Assembly: GCA_023313575.1 (NCBI GenBank)
Contig: JAJTTP010000013.1
Location: forward strand, 248,001-312,000
Source of the DNA: Eutypella sp. D-1
Taxonomy: Eukaryota > Ascomycota > Sordariomycetes > Xylariales > Diatrypaceae
Direction: 5' to 3'
Length of the DNA: 64,000 bases
A program made the position numbers and the translations under genes. Shown here piece after piece: positions 45,170 through 58,684 of this stretch. Below the pieces are notes generated by a model, which was not told the origin of the DNA, searched no databases, and saw only the letters and a list, made by a program, of their open reading frames with translations. Position 1 is the stretch's first letter. Each line of letters begins with the position of its first letter.

Positions 45170-48100
45170 CGTTGTGTACTTTTGGGGGGGCGTTTTTGCA
45201 AGTTTTTTTTATTGGTAGTTTTTTAAGAGCTAAGGATTAAGGATGCGAAAATTATCTTGTATGGTAATATTGTTCAAAGACCACTTTCCCCGTTAACGGC
45301 TTTTTACGGCTGGACTGGCTCCTGGCACTTGTTTATATATTTGCACTACCCTTGCATCCCATCATGTATCTCTTCAGGAGACGGCCCCGAGTCGAGGGGG
45401 AAAGATAACGCGCCAACAAGGACCCCCACCAAAAAAGTCAAAATCAGAATTAATAAGCCTTCCTGCAGGTCCTGTTCGGGACAACCACGTTCGGGAACCG
45501 GTTCATCTATTGCGCCATATGTTCGCCTTATGTGGGCCGGTGGCCACGGGCTAGTTTGGCTTTAGTCAATGCTGCCTCCTGTGGCCACTTACATAATAAT
45601 GTTTTCCCGTCGTGTTTGGACTTGGCTGCCATGAGCTTGATCCGAGAGAATGATACGCAAGCCAGTCGTGAGTCGAGTTGCCCAATCTCACTGAGCAATT
45701 AGTCATGTTTGTAATAAGGACATGGCTGCGTTAGATCAGTAGATCAGGGTGGGAGGGGGCAGACCGAGACCGACGTGGGGTTTGACACTGCGTGGTCCTT
45801 TTTTTATACGATTTCAAGTATGCATGATCGGTTCCTGGGCAACTGGGGAAAACATGTATGCATTGGCTGATGGGTCGATGGCCAGGTCTGCCAATTTGTG
45901 GGTTTCATCTTGAGCACGTTTATCCCAAACTGAAAAAGATGACCGAAGATCTTAGAGAAAGTTCTAGGTTTTCGACTAACTAACGGGTGATCCATGTGTG
46001 AGATCGGAGATAGGCGTTTTCAAAAGGAGGGCACGCTATGATCTCACCTAGTGTAGTTTCTCTCCCCGCGCGCGCGGAGTCATCCGGCGATGTACGCAAT
46101 CTTGGCAATCTGTCAAAGCGGCGGCAACCTGGGCAAGCGCTATTATGGGTAAGTAAACTGTTTTGAGCATCATTAGTGTCTTGAGCATCAATATATATTA
46201 AACGGTCTCGGGAGACGGCGTGGCGTATGCCGATCGATTTCCCGTAGAATCGGATTGCGGTTGAGACCGGGGCCCCGACTCGTACGTGATTGAACCCCCA
46301 CGGCACGGCGAACTGGAGTTCTCGAGCTCCGTCCCGTGGAAGACCTCCCAATGCCATCATTTAGGGAACTGACTCGAAGGAATGAAGTAGAAGGACAGGA
46401 GAGTCTTTGCCTTTTTTTTTTTTTTCTTTTCCATTGTTTCCCTTTGAGAAATCTGCGTGCCTGTTGGACGTACTTATTTTTGTCGTTATGGGCCTTGGTG
46501 CTGCCTGTAGGCTAGGCCTCACTCCCGCTCGATCCGCTCGATAGTCCTCCGGCTCCATCATGGAGATGGAAGATTGAGGTCTATCCATGGTACCCGCCGA
46601 TACACTCAGAACTCAACCAGAATTCTGTCTACACGTATGCGACGTATTCTCGGCATTTGCTCTGCGATGTGAGCTGAGCCCAAGATGGGGAAATACTCTT
46701 TCTTCACGGACACCTTCCGCATCGTTTGGAGTGGTCTACCGGATCCATAAACCTTTTACATGCCAACATCGCAGGCGGCCCAAAGGAAAAGTCAAAGTCG
46801 CCAACTGATTGATCTGAGAGCATCGGTGAATTGGCAAAATTTCTTTCTCCCTGCACTAGCTTGGGGGCCTATGATCATGCCGTTGGCATCAGTGCAGTTG
46901 CATTTTCGTGGGCCACGCAAGGGGTATCACAGCCAGTATGCAAAGCCACATAAATGAACAGAATGAGCCACGTGTGTTGGGTGCGACGCTGAGATATATT
47001 TAGAAAGCTAACTATTTCAGCAGCGTAGCGATTGCCCACATATAGTAGCGATGCATACCAACATGCATATAACAAGAGTTATTTTTTTAACTAGGTACTC
47101 CGCAAACAAGCCGTGCTATGCCTGTCTTCCTGCCGGTGCACTCATCCATCAGACCTGTGATGAGTCGCTCCGGATGTGGTAACAGGTTTGGCGAATGGCC
47201 TGTTGCTCAATCGGCGCGGCTAGCCGGGGAATATGTGACAACTGCTATGGATAAGCCACCGACACCCTAGCAAACATCACGACCAAAATGGAACAGTATC
47301 TGCGGCCGCTTCTGCATCCTCAGGATCGGTGTATAACACCACGTGCGATCGAGTGACACTGGAATGCAAACCTGGACTTCATCAGAACTTAACGGAGGAA
47401 CAAGATGTCCAAACAAGTGAGCCGGGAGATGTTTGTGTTGTGCAAAAAGCTGTCGCATAACTATGAAGAAGCAGGATCAAGCCAGAATAGTTGCGCCGCA
47501 GTATTAGGCGAGCCGCAGCAAGTCAAGTCACAGCCAACTCAACCAACTCCCAACAACGCACCAGATGCGGCGGGCCGAGCAAAAAACTAGCCGGGTCCCG
47601 CAAGATTAGGATCCCTATCTACGCAGCTAATGCTATCCTCAGCTCATATCTCAGACTCGAGCTACGCTCCCAAAGAATCCTATCTCGTTGCGCGGCTGTG
47701 ATACGGTAGATAGTTAGGGTAGCCTTGCTTATGCTATGCTATGCCTCTGTACCTAATGGGTGGATATAGGCGGGCGCATCAGCGGCCGCGGGGAACCTTG
47801 GTATTGCAGACGAATAGATAGTACGGTAGTCGTACCCGTCACGCTAACCAGAGCCCATGCAATCAAGTATCGCCATAAACACTATGTGTTTAGCTAATAT
47901 TGACTTTGGTGTAGATACGTCGTCGCCCAGAGATCCTAGGGAATCTCAGCCCACTTGCGCCAGCTCACTCTGAGTCTTGGCGCTTACTCGCTTCCATTCC
48001 CTACTATATTCCCTACTATGTAGTTATGTGTGATGTGAGGATGCAGCCGACTTTTTTAGTCAAGTTTGCTGCAAGATGTTGGCAATGCCGGGGTCCCGAA

Positions 48101-48485
48101 AGCCGCGATGGAGCGCTAGGCGTGTGGGGCCGGGCTGAGCTGCAATTGTTGCTGCCCTTGCCCGAAGGCGCAGCGATCCCGACTATTGGGAATAATCACC
48201 AGCTCTCTAATTATAGAATATAGCAGCGAAGTGTCCAACATCGTGAACTGTCAACAGCCTCGTCTCAAGCCGTGTATAGATATATAAAAGCAATGGATTC
48301 TCGCCTGCTGTCAATATGGAACTTCTTGTTGCATCACCATCCTCACCATCCTCTCTCGACAGCTCATCACCTACCAGCTATCCCCAGCTCTCAAATCGAC
48401 CTGCTTCTTATCATCTCTATCTAATACATATTAATCACCTATAATCACTTATAATATACTTCTAATCACTCTAATACCTTCCACA
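45170..48485. other. 3.3-kb intergenic region
   Basis: No gene is supported. Open frames are short, without known motifs. The right end is the promoter and pyrimidine-rich leader of the secreted-protein gene. The left end is the promoter of the OYE gene. Confidence 0.5.
48281..48290 (+). promoter_or_regulatory. Likely TATA box of the secreted-protein gene
   Basis: TATATAAAAG lies about 195 bases before the start codon at 48486. A CT- and CA-rich leader lies between, the usual arrangement for a strongly expressed fungal gene. Confidence 0.5.
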
Positions 48486-49223
48486 ATGTCTTCTATCACC
48501 AAGATCGTTATCTCCGCAGCCTGCCTGGTGGCTCCGGTTCTCGCCGCCCCGGCAACCCAGGGATCGTCAGCCCCGCACCCACGCTGGCAAGAATGCGAGA
48601 CCGGCACGTGGTACAGCAAGTGCGGCGACATCGAGGGATGTTTCAACTACGACCCTTGCGCGGCGCCTGTAGAGAAGGTTCTTTGCCCGACGGATGTCAA
48701 GAAGCCCGGCCTTAGGGTGATGCCGTCAACCTACTGGACTATTAACCCTAATGCCCCAGACCAGGGCTACGACGCGGCGGACTACTTCTACCTACTCAAC
48801 GATACGAAGACCGACGAGGTGTACCAGCAAGTGCTCATCTTCGAGGGCATAGACGCGTCAAAGGCCAAGACCTGCAAGATCAACTGGTACATGGACCTGC
48901 AGAAGGAGACTGTGTTCGAGGTCGAGGGCGATGGCTATGTGAGATTCACGCAGCTCCCTGACTTCCCTATCAAGACGGTCTCTCCTACCTTCGAATCGCT
49001 ACAGCAGTTCCTGTCGGAGGATGCACCGACTACCACACCCGCCATGGGCGGCTGGGATGACAAGGCTGTGTATCTGGGACAGAAGAAAGAGTCGGCCACC
49101 GAGATCCCCTGCGCTGAGGCTCTGGCATTCGTCGCCAAGCTTGATGAGATCAACCAGAACGGCGGCATGGTCTACATGGAGCCGAGCGACACCATTGGTG
49201 TTTCTGTTGACTACTGGTGTTAG
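48486..49223 (+). CDS. Secreted protein, possibly But2-domain type (245 aa)
   Basis: This single-exon gene encodes a secreted protein with a clear signal peptide (residues 1 to about 20, ending VLA before APATQ). The mature part starts with a Cys-rich segment containing GCFNYDPC and further cysteines. Then comes a beta-rich region starting at PSTYWTINPN with QVLIFEG and KINWYMDL. It ends in a conserved-looking Tyr-Trp-Cys. This resembles fungal secreted proteins with a But2 C-terminal-like domain, found on cell walls or secreted; the match is from memory of the fold pattern and is moderate. There is no membrane anchor or GPI signal. A TATA-like box and pyrimidine-rich leader suggest good expression. 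Enzymatic residues are not apparent. Confidence 0.85.
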   Translation: MSSITKIVISAACLVAPVLAAPATQGSSAPHPRWQECETGTWYSKCGDIEGCFNYDPCAAPVEKVLCPTDVKKPGLRVMPSTYWTINPNAPDQGYDAADYFYLLNDTKTDEVYQQVLIFEGIDASKAKTCKINWYMDLQKETVFEVEGDGYVRFTQLPDFPIKTVSPTFESLQQFLSEDAPTTTPAMGGWDDKAVYLGQKKESATEIPCAEALAFVAKLDEINQNGGMVYMEPSDTIGVSVDYWC

Positions 49224-50476
49224 GCTGGGGGTTAAGGGCACTTGGGGGTATCTGGGCGGTGGCATCGTGGATGGATTTGGCATTGGGGGTGCATTGGATG
49301 ACATCTGGCGTATATTGAGCTGTGGCGTATGGTTTAGGCTATGGAATACTACCCAATCTTGGTTGCTTCTATTATCATGAAGATAGGAATAAACATTTAG
49401 ACACCCTATAAAGACATTATACCATCAAAGGGTCAATGCAGTGTAAACAGCTTCTAACGGTATGTGAAAGTTAGGTCCAAGACCACTATATAACACAGGG
49501 GACCAGGACACTAATCCACTCTCTGTGCACTTTCTTCATTCCTGTAGTACCTTAGTTACCTGAGTTGCTTTATCGTACCAGAATATCGACGCTTCAGTAA
49601 TTGCCTCTGGTTTATACCTTGATAGATCTCGTTAAAGTAGTAACCCTGGTCGCCTGAGGTTGAACAACTGTAACGACTCCGAGGTTGCAACTGCGACCAG
49701 CCACCGTAGCATCGCACTCCAATGAATTATCAGTGTAATACAATATGGCGCATAATTAATACCATGGTGTTTGAAGTGTAAGGCTATTGCATCATAACTC
49801 TATTTACCTACACTGTGAGCGAGTTTGTTTCGAGTCCCAGGCGAGGGCTGGCTTCCTCTGAGTATTGTGAATTGGAGGATCTTATAATTACGCGCCCGTA
49901 GGAGTCTTATATATTGGCGTTGGAGTAACATAGTACTGATAATCAATACATTCTTAAGTAAGGATTGCGGGAAGCCAAAGCGTATGGAAGCTTGTTCGGG
50001 GTCGCAGGAAGAAGAATGTTCTTTATAGAAACAGCCCTTGCCGTGCCTCGAGTCGATGAATGTCCCGACTACCGTAGCCGATCCCGATATAATACCCGGG
50101 GGATTAAATTGAACCGGTAGTCAATCGGACCATTACCGACCGAATTGGCGGGAGCCAGGAGGCAATGCTGCCATGCCAATGCTACCTCACGGCGAGGATC
50201 ACCTTGTACCCGGCTCTACTATAATTACCCCCGCACGAAGTCCTGAGTCCGGGCGACAGGGCAAATATTACGGGCAGTTATGATGCTCCAATTTCCCAGT
50301 TCGTCGACGCGGAGTGAACCCACCGGGTCACAGCAGTATTTAAAAGGGAATGATCCCTACTGAAGTATGCTCCTCTTTCGGTCGGGAGGACTCTCTATCC
50401 AACAGTATCCCACCACTAGCGACCAATCTAATAGCGGCAGCTTCACCTCTTCAACAACTACAACATTTCTATCACG
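49224..50476. other. Intergenic region upstream of the FAD monooxygenase
   Basis: No gene is supported. Sequence is ordinary and ends in the promoter of the next gene. Confidence 0.5.
50337..50346 (+). promoter_or_regulatory. TATA-like element of the FAD monooxygenase gene
   Basis: TATTTAAAAG lies about 130 bases before the start codon at 50477, a plausible core promoter position. Confidence 0.4.
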
Positions 50477-51916
50477 ATGGTCGCTCGAGATCCAGAGTCC
50501 CCGGAGACTCCTCTACATAGGGATCCATTTAATATCATTGTTGTGGGTGCAGGGATCGGAGGACTCTTGGCTGCCATCGGTCTTCGCCTGGACGGCCACG
50601 AGGTGATACTCCTCGAACAGTCCTCCTCCTTTGGAGAAGTCGGCGCTGGCATACGGATCCCGCCCAATACCTTTAAGATCCTCCACCGCTGGGGTATCGA
50701 CCTAACGTACATGAAGAAGACGTACTCAAGCGGCAACCAGTTCTTGAGGTACAAAGACGGGGCCACTCTTGCGCACATGCCGCACGGGGTCCCTGAGTGG
50801 GATTTCGGCGGCAGTTATCTTACTGTCCACCGCGCCGACTACCATAGCGTCCTGTTGGATAAAGCCGTGACGCTAGGCGTTGACATACGGGGTGCTAGTA
50901 GGGTCGTCGACTATGACTGGGGTGCACCAGCCGCCATCTTGGAGGGTGGAGGTAGCGTCCGTGGAGATTTGATCGTTATCGCCGATGGTAATTCCCGCCT
51001 AAGGCGGCCAAGCATTGAATATCGTATCGCGATACTGGGAGTCGATCTGATATTTGTGAATAGGGGTCCAGAGTAAAGCCCGATCCCTTTTCCAGGGATA
51101 TGAGCTCCCGGCAACCGACACCGGCGACGTTGTATACCGATTCCTCATACCTGGACAGGACGTCCTGGCGGATCCAGAACTGAGGGACTTGATCTCGCGG
51201 CCATGGGTATCATGTTGGTGTGGACCAGGAGCACACATCATTGGATATCCCATTAGAGGAGGCGAGTTATACAATGTGGTGTTCTGTTGTTCACAGAAGT
51301 CCATGCGTAGCTGCTGCCCTGATTCTGGTGGGGACAGGATAGCCGTCACATACAATCGGGAGCTGGAGAGGCGTTTCGCAGACTGGGAGCCAAGGGTCCG
51401 GAAGATCATAGATTTGGCCGATCAGGTAACACGCGTTTAGCCATACCATGCCTACCCGTGTCGAGACCATATTCCACCTCTTGGACTTGCTAACGCCTTT
51501 AATGACAGAATATCCTGAAGTGGCGGCTGTTCGATCTCGACCACGTGGACCGTTGGGTGCACCCGTCCGGGAAGGCGGTGCTTCTTGGCGACGCAGTCCA
51601 CCCTATGCTCCCATACATGGCGTCGGGAGCTGCAATGGCCTGCGAAGATGCGGCGACGCTGAGAAAGTGTCTCCAGGAGGCTACTAGGGGGACACTGACC
51701 TCAGCTCTGCTGAAGTACCAGAAACTGAGACAACCTCGCGCCTCCATGATTCAGAAAGCAGGGAGGACCCTACAGGATACTTATCATCTAGATGATGGTG
51801 AAGAGCAGAGGCAGAGGGACTGGTGGATAACAAAAGATGACGTGAAGAACCCGGTATTCTGGGGATGTAAAGACAGACGGACATGGCTGTTTGGCCATGA
51901 CGCTGAAGTTTTATGA
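50477..51916 (+). CDS. FAD-dependent monooxygenase (salicylate hydroxylase-like)
   Basis: This is a class A flavoprotein monooxygenase that would hydroxylate an aromatic or similar substrate with NAD(P)H and oxygen (426 aa). Exons are 50477-50987, 51064-51425 and 51509-51916. The first splice restores IADGVQSKARSLFQGYEL and the second restores LADQNILKWRLFDLD. It has the dinucleotide motif GAGIGG with LLEQ at about 24-48, the mid-protein ADG block and the second FAD motif GDAVHPMLPYMASG at about 318-331. The C-terminus with DTYHLDDGEEQ is typical of the salicylate hydroxylase-like group. The enzyme looks intact. No signal peptide is seen, so it is cytosolic. Its place among HET and tyrosinase genes fits an accessory or catabolic role. 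Confidence 0.93.
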
Positions 51917-52406
51917 AATGCTGTGAAATTAATCGACTTTATTCTCCCAGTGAATTTGGCCATGTATCCGGTAAGCCCGATTCGAAGTGCCACTTTCGCC
52001 CTTCCCTTATATGCGCCAGCCTACCAACCAATTTTCACCTTGGTACACTCCCAATAGTGTGATGAACCGGCGAGGACTCTATGGTAACTACGGCGCTGTT
52101 CAAATGGCCGATCAATGAAAGCCTGATTGTTTTAGATATGAGATTGGCCAAGCCAGCGTTTCTATCCTGGAAGACCAGCATCCAGGCCACCCCCACTAAT
52201 TCGTGGCGTTTTCCACTAACACGTTTTAACTGGCCCGGATGGGGGTCTAGTCCGTTATTTCGGGTGATCTTGCGTAGGTAAATAGCAGCCAGCTCCTCCG
52301 GACTAGAGCACTCATTTAGCTTGGAACTTATCATAAAATCTGTATCCGAATGCCTCCTATATACAATTAACTGAATGCGATACAGGCTTCTTCAACTTAA
52401 TCCAAC
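51917..52406. other. Short intergenic region
   Basis: This is the 3' flank of the FAD monooxygenase and the promoter of the HET gene. No other feature is seen. Confidence 0.5.
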
Positions 52407-54655
52407 ATGTCCCTTGGGACATCTCATGTAGTTGATGCTAGACATGTCGATGGGGTCCGGGCCGAACCTTGCCGGGTATGCGGTCATTTCGATAACTCGC
52501 GATTTCTGTTGAATAGCAGCGGAAAATCAAGTGAGGATGGTGGTGAAGATGGGCAGTACGTTTCGTTCCCATGGAAGACCTTAGAGTACGTAGATCAGCG
52601 CGGAAAAGATGGCTGCGCAAGGTGCTCTGTTCTCAGCGAAATATGCCAATTCTTCGTCTCAGATAAGAACCCTGATATGAGTAGCACGTGGCTACGATTA
52701 TGCCTTTCGACCCGGGGCAGCGCCCCCATAATGGCTATCAACGACACTGGCGTGGTCAAGACAGTGCAACTATCCACGTCTACAGGTACTCTCATGCTCA
52801 ACTAGTGTTGGCTCATTTACTCATGAAGTCTAGGGTTTGACCCATGCTGGAACGCGGTTCCAGCCATCACGGAGATATTCCACGATCGCCAGTCACCAAC
52901 TTCGCTCACTTTTATCCAATCATGTTTGCGGTCATGCGTAGACCACCACGAGTTGTGCAAATCACCTGGCTTGAAACTTCCCACTCGTGTGGTCGACGTT
53001 GGGACTGGTCATGGTAACCAGGTACATCTGGTTAAGACTGCCACAAAGCCATTCGAACCGTACATTGCTTTGAGCTACTGCTGGGGTCAAGACGGTGCCA
53101 TGACAAAAACTACTAAGGAGAAACTCGACGCTTTCGAGTCTGGTATCAGTCTTTCAGAGCTTCCCATCGTTTTCCGCGAATGCATTTCGCTATCTAGGAG
53201 TCTCGGGATACGCTATGTCTGGATTGATGCTCTGTGTATCATCCAAGATGATCAGGAAGACTGGGAGAAAGAATCATCAGTAATGTCCAACACTTATGCC
53301 CAAGCCTTCCTCACAATATGCGCATCTATGTCTGCATCAAGTTCAGAAAGCTTCCTCCGCATCTCCAAGGACGATATAGAAAACGAAGTGTTCACTAAGA
53401 AAGTCGACTTTAGTGGAAAAGTCTCGGAACTCAAGGCAAGGAGAATACCAGAAGTGGGGATTCATTCAAGGTGGACGGATTATCACGAACGAGGATCATG
53501 CGAGCCATGGTCGCAACGCGGATGGACACTTCAAGAGCAACTTCTATCGCCTAGACTTCTGATGTTCACATCTTCTGAGATCCAATGGAGTTGCCAGGAA
53601 AGCCAAACGTGCGAGTGCCAATCACGCCTTAATTACCGACGGCTGTTTGGGGGGCATTCGTGGGCGGAAATCAAGAATGCATCGACCGCGTTCAACTTCT
53701 GGCATAAAGCAGTCGAAAATTACTCTACCAGGACGTTGAACCGTTGTACAGACAGACTCCCTGCACTTAGTGGCATCGCCCAAGCCATCCAGGAGCGGAC
53801 TGGATCTACGTATGTTGCCGGGTTATGGAGCGGCAACATCGCGGAAGATCTCCTGTGGGAACGAGTCGGGGATTTAAGAACACCGACAGAGTATCTCGCA
53901 CCTTCGTTCTCCTGGGCATCGATAGTCGGCGAAGTCGATTATAGGTGCTACATGAACGGGAAGCATGTATACCGCGAGGTTTCTCGAGTCCAATCAATAG
54001 GTACACACGTTCAAGGATGCAATCAGTTTGGTACCGTTTGGGGAGGAGAAATGAGTATAAGTGGCCCAGTGACGCCCACAACTTTAGTCAGGCTTTATGT
54101 AGACGGGGTTTATTCTGTCAAGGTTGCGGGCAAAAACATCCGCTTTTCAGCGGACACGGCACTTGCAGCTTTCAAACAACATTCAGAGTATGATGTTCCA
54201 GAGGTGATGGCCTGCAGATCCCGCGCGCAGATGTCTCGTTCAGCACAAAGCGCGCGAGGAGTAGAGTCGGCAACTCAGATTGAATACAGGTCTAGGGATG
54301 GAAATCCTAGCACCTTTTACCCGATCCCCATTGAGGACAGCGCGCGATGTTGGCTACTGGCCCTTGGGTTTTATCAACCACCCCACTCTTTGCCGGAAGT
54401 CAGTGAGTTTCTGGTTTTGGGAAGACATCCTGACAGACCCGAGAAATTTGAAAGGTAAGCCTTCTCAAACTTCTTTCTTGTCCTCTCCAGTGTCCCTGAG
54501 ACCTCTTGCCATCTTGTATGCTTCAAGGTAATATTTGCTGACTCGCTTCCTCCAGGTTAGGGCTACTGCCTATAGAAGGCTCCTTGGATAGTTTGCTACC
54601 TTTTAATTCCTTTTTATTTGATGCAAATCGGTTGGAAACCATCTGCATTGTGTGA
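52407..54655 (+). CDS. HET-domain (heterokaryon incompatibility) protein
   Basis: This protein has a HET domain, a fungal module in nonself recognition and programmed cell death after hyphal fusion (699 aa). Exons are 52407-52785, 52834-54454 and 54556-54655. The third exon follows a GTAAGC donor and a CTCCAG acceptor. It replaces an immediate stop with LGLLPIEGSLDSLLPF and ends DANRLETICIV. The 48-bp first intron restores STSTGFDPCWNAV. HET-domain blocks are present: ALSYCWG at about 205-211, then RYVWIDALCIIQDD at about 253-266, then NTYAQAFLTICA. An N-terminal segment with two Cys-x2-Cys pairs (CRVCG and CARC) may bind metal. The C-terminal half has no repeats or NACHT domain that I can see. 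HET genes are often polymorphic and lie in accessory regions, as here. Confidence 0.93.
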
Positions 54656-56107
54656 GTTCCGTTCAGAAGAATATTGTGTCCATTAATTCAAAATGATCGT
54701 AACGTATGCAATTATGGTTTCGAATAATTTTGATTCTTAAACGGGCCGTTTTGTTGACGTCTTACTTGATAGACATCTTTTTATTGTTGGATCTCGATGT
54801 GTTAACTTGTTCTATTCGTCGTTCTGCTAAGGCGAACCATTGCTAAGAGGCTGGCAGACTGTAGAAGCCCAATTTCGTTCGACAAAACGACATCTACCCT
54901 CCAGTCTATACAGCGGTGCCAGGCGAATTTCTCTCTAGCAAAGACGTTGACTGCCCAATCCTGACTAGCTATTCTGTAGTATTCATCATGCTTGGCTTAG
55001 CTAGAGCAGTGCTGGAGAAGTAGCTCTGGGCACCAGCGCCAGCGCGTTCGAGTGGCTATATTACAGCTGAACGAGCTTCAAAATAGCCAGTGTGCTAGCG
55101 TATTAGCGTCTTAGCGTGTGGCGTAAATACTGGTCATAGGCTACCCCGACTGCCCCGCTTTGCTAACTTAAATTCACTGCCCCACTATAGGGGCTCGACA
55201 GCACGATGCAGGCTGGATCAAGTTGGGTACAATCCTTAGGAGTAAGGCCGCAAGCCGTTGCAAGTTCTTGCAACAAGAGTAGATTTTATGCGAGAAAGGA
55301 CACACTAGATATTTCCAGTGCTGTATCTGAACAGAAATTCCCCATCAGAGCATGATTCAGCCAGCCAAATGAAGGGCCAAACGTAATGACGTATTACTAT
55401 GTTGTACCAATTAGTCTCCCTGCATTGAATTATCTAAAGACTTCAGCTACGGCCGATGGATTGGGAATTGCTGATCTATCTGCACATAGCCTAATATCTG
55501 ACACCATAGTCTTCTCATCGAACATCAAGACCGATGGCAATGGCAATAACTACGATAGGCATAAACGCCAAATCGCGAGTCTGTGGTGCCGAATACCCCC
55601 GGAGACAGAAATTGCTAGGCTGTTTGTCCCATTTCTATGCGGGTTGAGTATGACTGCGTTGCTGCATTATCAGACATCATATGATAGAAGTATACTGAGG
55701 AATGCAAATCGGCGAGCTTGAGTTCCTTCTTACAGTAATGTGCATAGATCTATTGTCCTCGGCGCATGGAATGCGCATAAGCTGTCTTGATACAGGCTAA
55801 CGAGAACAGCTGGATATATTACCCTATGCCATGATAGGATCGCAGGCATGCATGGCCTCCTTTTGTTAGTAGTGTGGGGAGCTGACCGAAGACGTTTGTC
55901 GGCTGAAACGATAGATCGTTGAATTGAACGTTCCTGCAGCCAACCACGTCATATCAAAGATATCGGAGCGGAGTGGCCGGCAAGTATTTCCATCATATAG
56001 AGGCACTTGAGGCCGACCCCTTACTATATAGCCATGTGTATTCCCTCTGAGGTGGTTCCCTCAATTCATAATCTCCCATGTCTCTAAAGTAGCTAGAGTT
56101 CGTGACC
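54656..56107. other. Intergenic region between HET and tyrosinase genes
   Basis: No gene is supported. A 111-codon open frame near 55386 has no recognisable motif. The right end carries the promoter of the tyrosinase gene. Confidence 0.5.
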
Positions 56108-58684
56108 ATGGCCGCAGTTTATTCGATCCAAGGTATCCCCGTGGCATCTGGCCAGCCCATTCCGGTACGGCGGGAATGCAAAGACTGGTCCAAGGACCAC
56201 GAAGGAAGCATTCAGGTCTCCCTCTTCATCCGCGCCCTACAGAAGTTCTATGATCTCAAGTACGACGAGGACCTCTCCTATTTCCGAGTAGCCGGTAAGT
56301 CATTGACAGGCTCCTGTGACCACCACTTACCCTCGATCAACCGTACATAGGCATTATCTAATATCTCCCAGGAATCCATGGCTATCCGGCAAATCTCGTC
56401 TGGAACGGCGCAAAACCGCCAAGCCATGGGAAGCAGGCCATTTACTGCACCCATAACATGCTCACCTTCCCCACATGGCACCGCGTATACATGCTCCTGT
56501 TCGAGGTCTGTATCGTGCCCAACGCCCTTGATAAATATACTAGCCTGGAACTGGAAGCTAATGTACTCCGTAGCAAAGGATCTACGAGCTCATGCTGGAC
56601 GCCATCGAGAAGGATCTAAAGTTTGAAACCATCAACGAGAAGCAAAAATGGGCCCATGAGGCTGGCTTATGGCGCTTGCCCTACTGGAATTGGGGTCTCC
56701 CAGAGAACTATGAGATGCCGGATATCTTTACCACGGAGACGATCAAGATTCGGGTCCCACTAGCCTCTGACGGCAAAGCTCGGGCGCCAGAGTCGAGGGT
56801 GAATCCATTATATCGCTTTCAGCTCCGCGTCAACGGGAAGCTCACGAAGATGGGTGACCTCCCGAAGCCATATACTGTCAACAATGCAGGGGAACTTCCG
56901 GTATGTCCACTTCATTGTGTCCCAACTGCTGCATCTTTATTAGCTTATCACCGTGACAGTTGTCTAAGTGCTCGGGCACTAGTAGGTGGGGGATTGATAA
57001 CAAGACTCCCGAGTCTCAGTGGTCTCCAGGGATCAATAACTGGTCCAAGTCCAACGCCGCCATTGCATCGCACCAGTGGGTGGGGCCAGATGACAAGACT
57101 GGTATCAACACCCATACTGTCAGTGATCTAGTAGGTAGGATCATGTCTGAGAGCTACTGCAAAGACTTCCGCACTTTTGCAACCACTGCGACCCACCCGC
57201 AAAACCCGAAGAACTGGACCGACTACTTGTCGCTTGAGTTCGTACACAATGGACTGCACGTAAGCTAGTTTACACCCCTTTTTCACAATCTCGCACTATA
57301 TACTATGAACTATTTGGTTTGACAGATCCTTATAGGATTTCATTGGTGGCGGTGACCTGAATTACGGGGTTGGTCATATGGGAAATGTTCCAGCGGCTGC
57401 GTTCGATCCTATTTTCTATATGCATCATTGGTAAGTGATTAGCCTCTAGCTTTTGGCGGTAGCATCTGACCCCGTTTGATTGCTTAGCTACATCGACTTG
57501 CTCCTCGCATTCCGCCAGACCCTGTTTGAGAGCCAGTGGTTTCAAGATGGAGATAGCCCGAAAGGCAGCGACGACCTGCCGCCCTTCCGGCATCGCACGA
57601 CGTCGCCATCAGAGTCATTTGACTACCACACATCTGACTACGTGCGGGACTGGCGGAAGTTTGGCTATGACTATGACATCCTTGCTATCGCTGGCTCAGA
57701 GACCAGTATCCACGACCATAACTACCTTCTACGGATTCGCCGACACCTCAACGAGTATGGAATCACGGGAAAGCTCTTGCTCGACGATCCTAAGCGTATT
57801 GTCGCGAGACCTGGCAATGATAAGATAGTGCACGTTGACTACATTATCAACGTCATTTATGACCGGTAAGCATGTGGCTAAATCAAGCATACCTTCGGTG
57901 TCGATCGTCCATCCTCCTACCGAATATATAAGATGAAAATCAAGGGACGTATGGTAAGAATTTTTAACTGATGCTTCATCGTGCAGCTACGCCCTCAATG
58001 ACGGGGATCCATACACGATCCACTTCTACATCGGAACAGGTGGTGACCTAGTAGTTCCGCCGCCTTGGACGGATCCAGGGTCTGGACTACCAGTTGTCCC
58101 TTCAGCTCACCCGCAGCATATTGGCAGCGTGAACACATTTAGCTTCAGTTACCGCGCGCAGAACGACGGGGATGAAGCGCAGTGCGGTAGCTGCGCCCGT
58201 CAAGCTGCGGAGGGAGTATTGTCAACGGCCCAGATTCCACTTACCGCGAAGCTATACGGCGTGGCAGCGAGCGACGCGTTTCCGGGATTATCTGACTTGA
58301 CGCCGGACTCAGTTGAGGCGTATCTCTGCGATAACCTGCGCTGGGAGGCAAGATCGGTAAGCGGTGTTTTATATGTTCAGCACGACCCTCTATAATCTCG
58401 CGTCAAACACAGAGTGAGACTAGACCCATGCCGGCCGAATTTCATACGTGTATTAGCTGGTATGGAAATTGAGATGAGAAATAATCATTAACGCTTCTCG
58501 AAACATGCAGGCATCTGGACACGATATCGACCCGGCAAGGTTGCCGCGAACCAAGATCTTTGTGTTGAAGGGGACAGCAACTCACTTTGCTGAGGCCTCG
58601 CGGCTGTCCCTATACTCGGACTACCAGGCCATGTCGTCCATCACGCATGATAAGCCATGGGGTGCGCGTCATGATGAGTATTAG
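56108..58684 (+). CDS. Tyrosinase (type-3 copper polyphenol oxidase)
   Basis: It oxidises monophenols and o-diphenols to o-quinones, as in melanin formation. Eight exons: 56108-56294, 56372-56505, 56574-56900, 56960-57259, 57336-57430, 57488-57865, 57987-58356 and 58511-58684 (654 aa). All introns are GT-AG with matching phases. CuA ligands are His65, His90 (in CTHNM, with Cys88 for the Cys-His thioether) and His99 (TWHRVY). CuB ligands are His312 and His316 in VHNGLHDFIGGG, and a His at 346/347 in AAFDPIFYMHH. A C-terminal domain carries CGSC at 540-543, a CxxC motif tied in Aspergillus tyrosinases to copper loading. There is no signal peptide, so the enzyme is likely cytosolic and made as a latent form. 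The acceptor at 57335 was chosen over an earlier AG that leads to a stop. Confidence 0.94.

Noticed and set aside
55386..55721. 111-codon frame between the HET and tyrosinase genes
   Set aside because: No motif, no promoter signal and no family resemblance; too weak to call.
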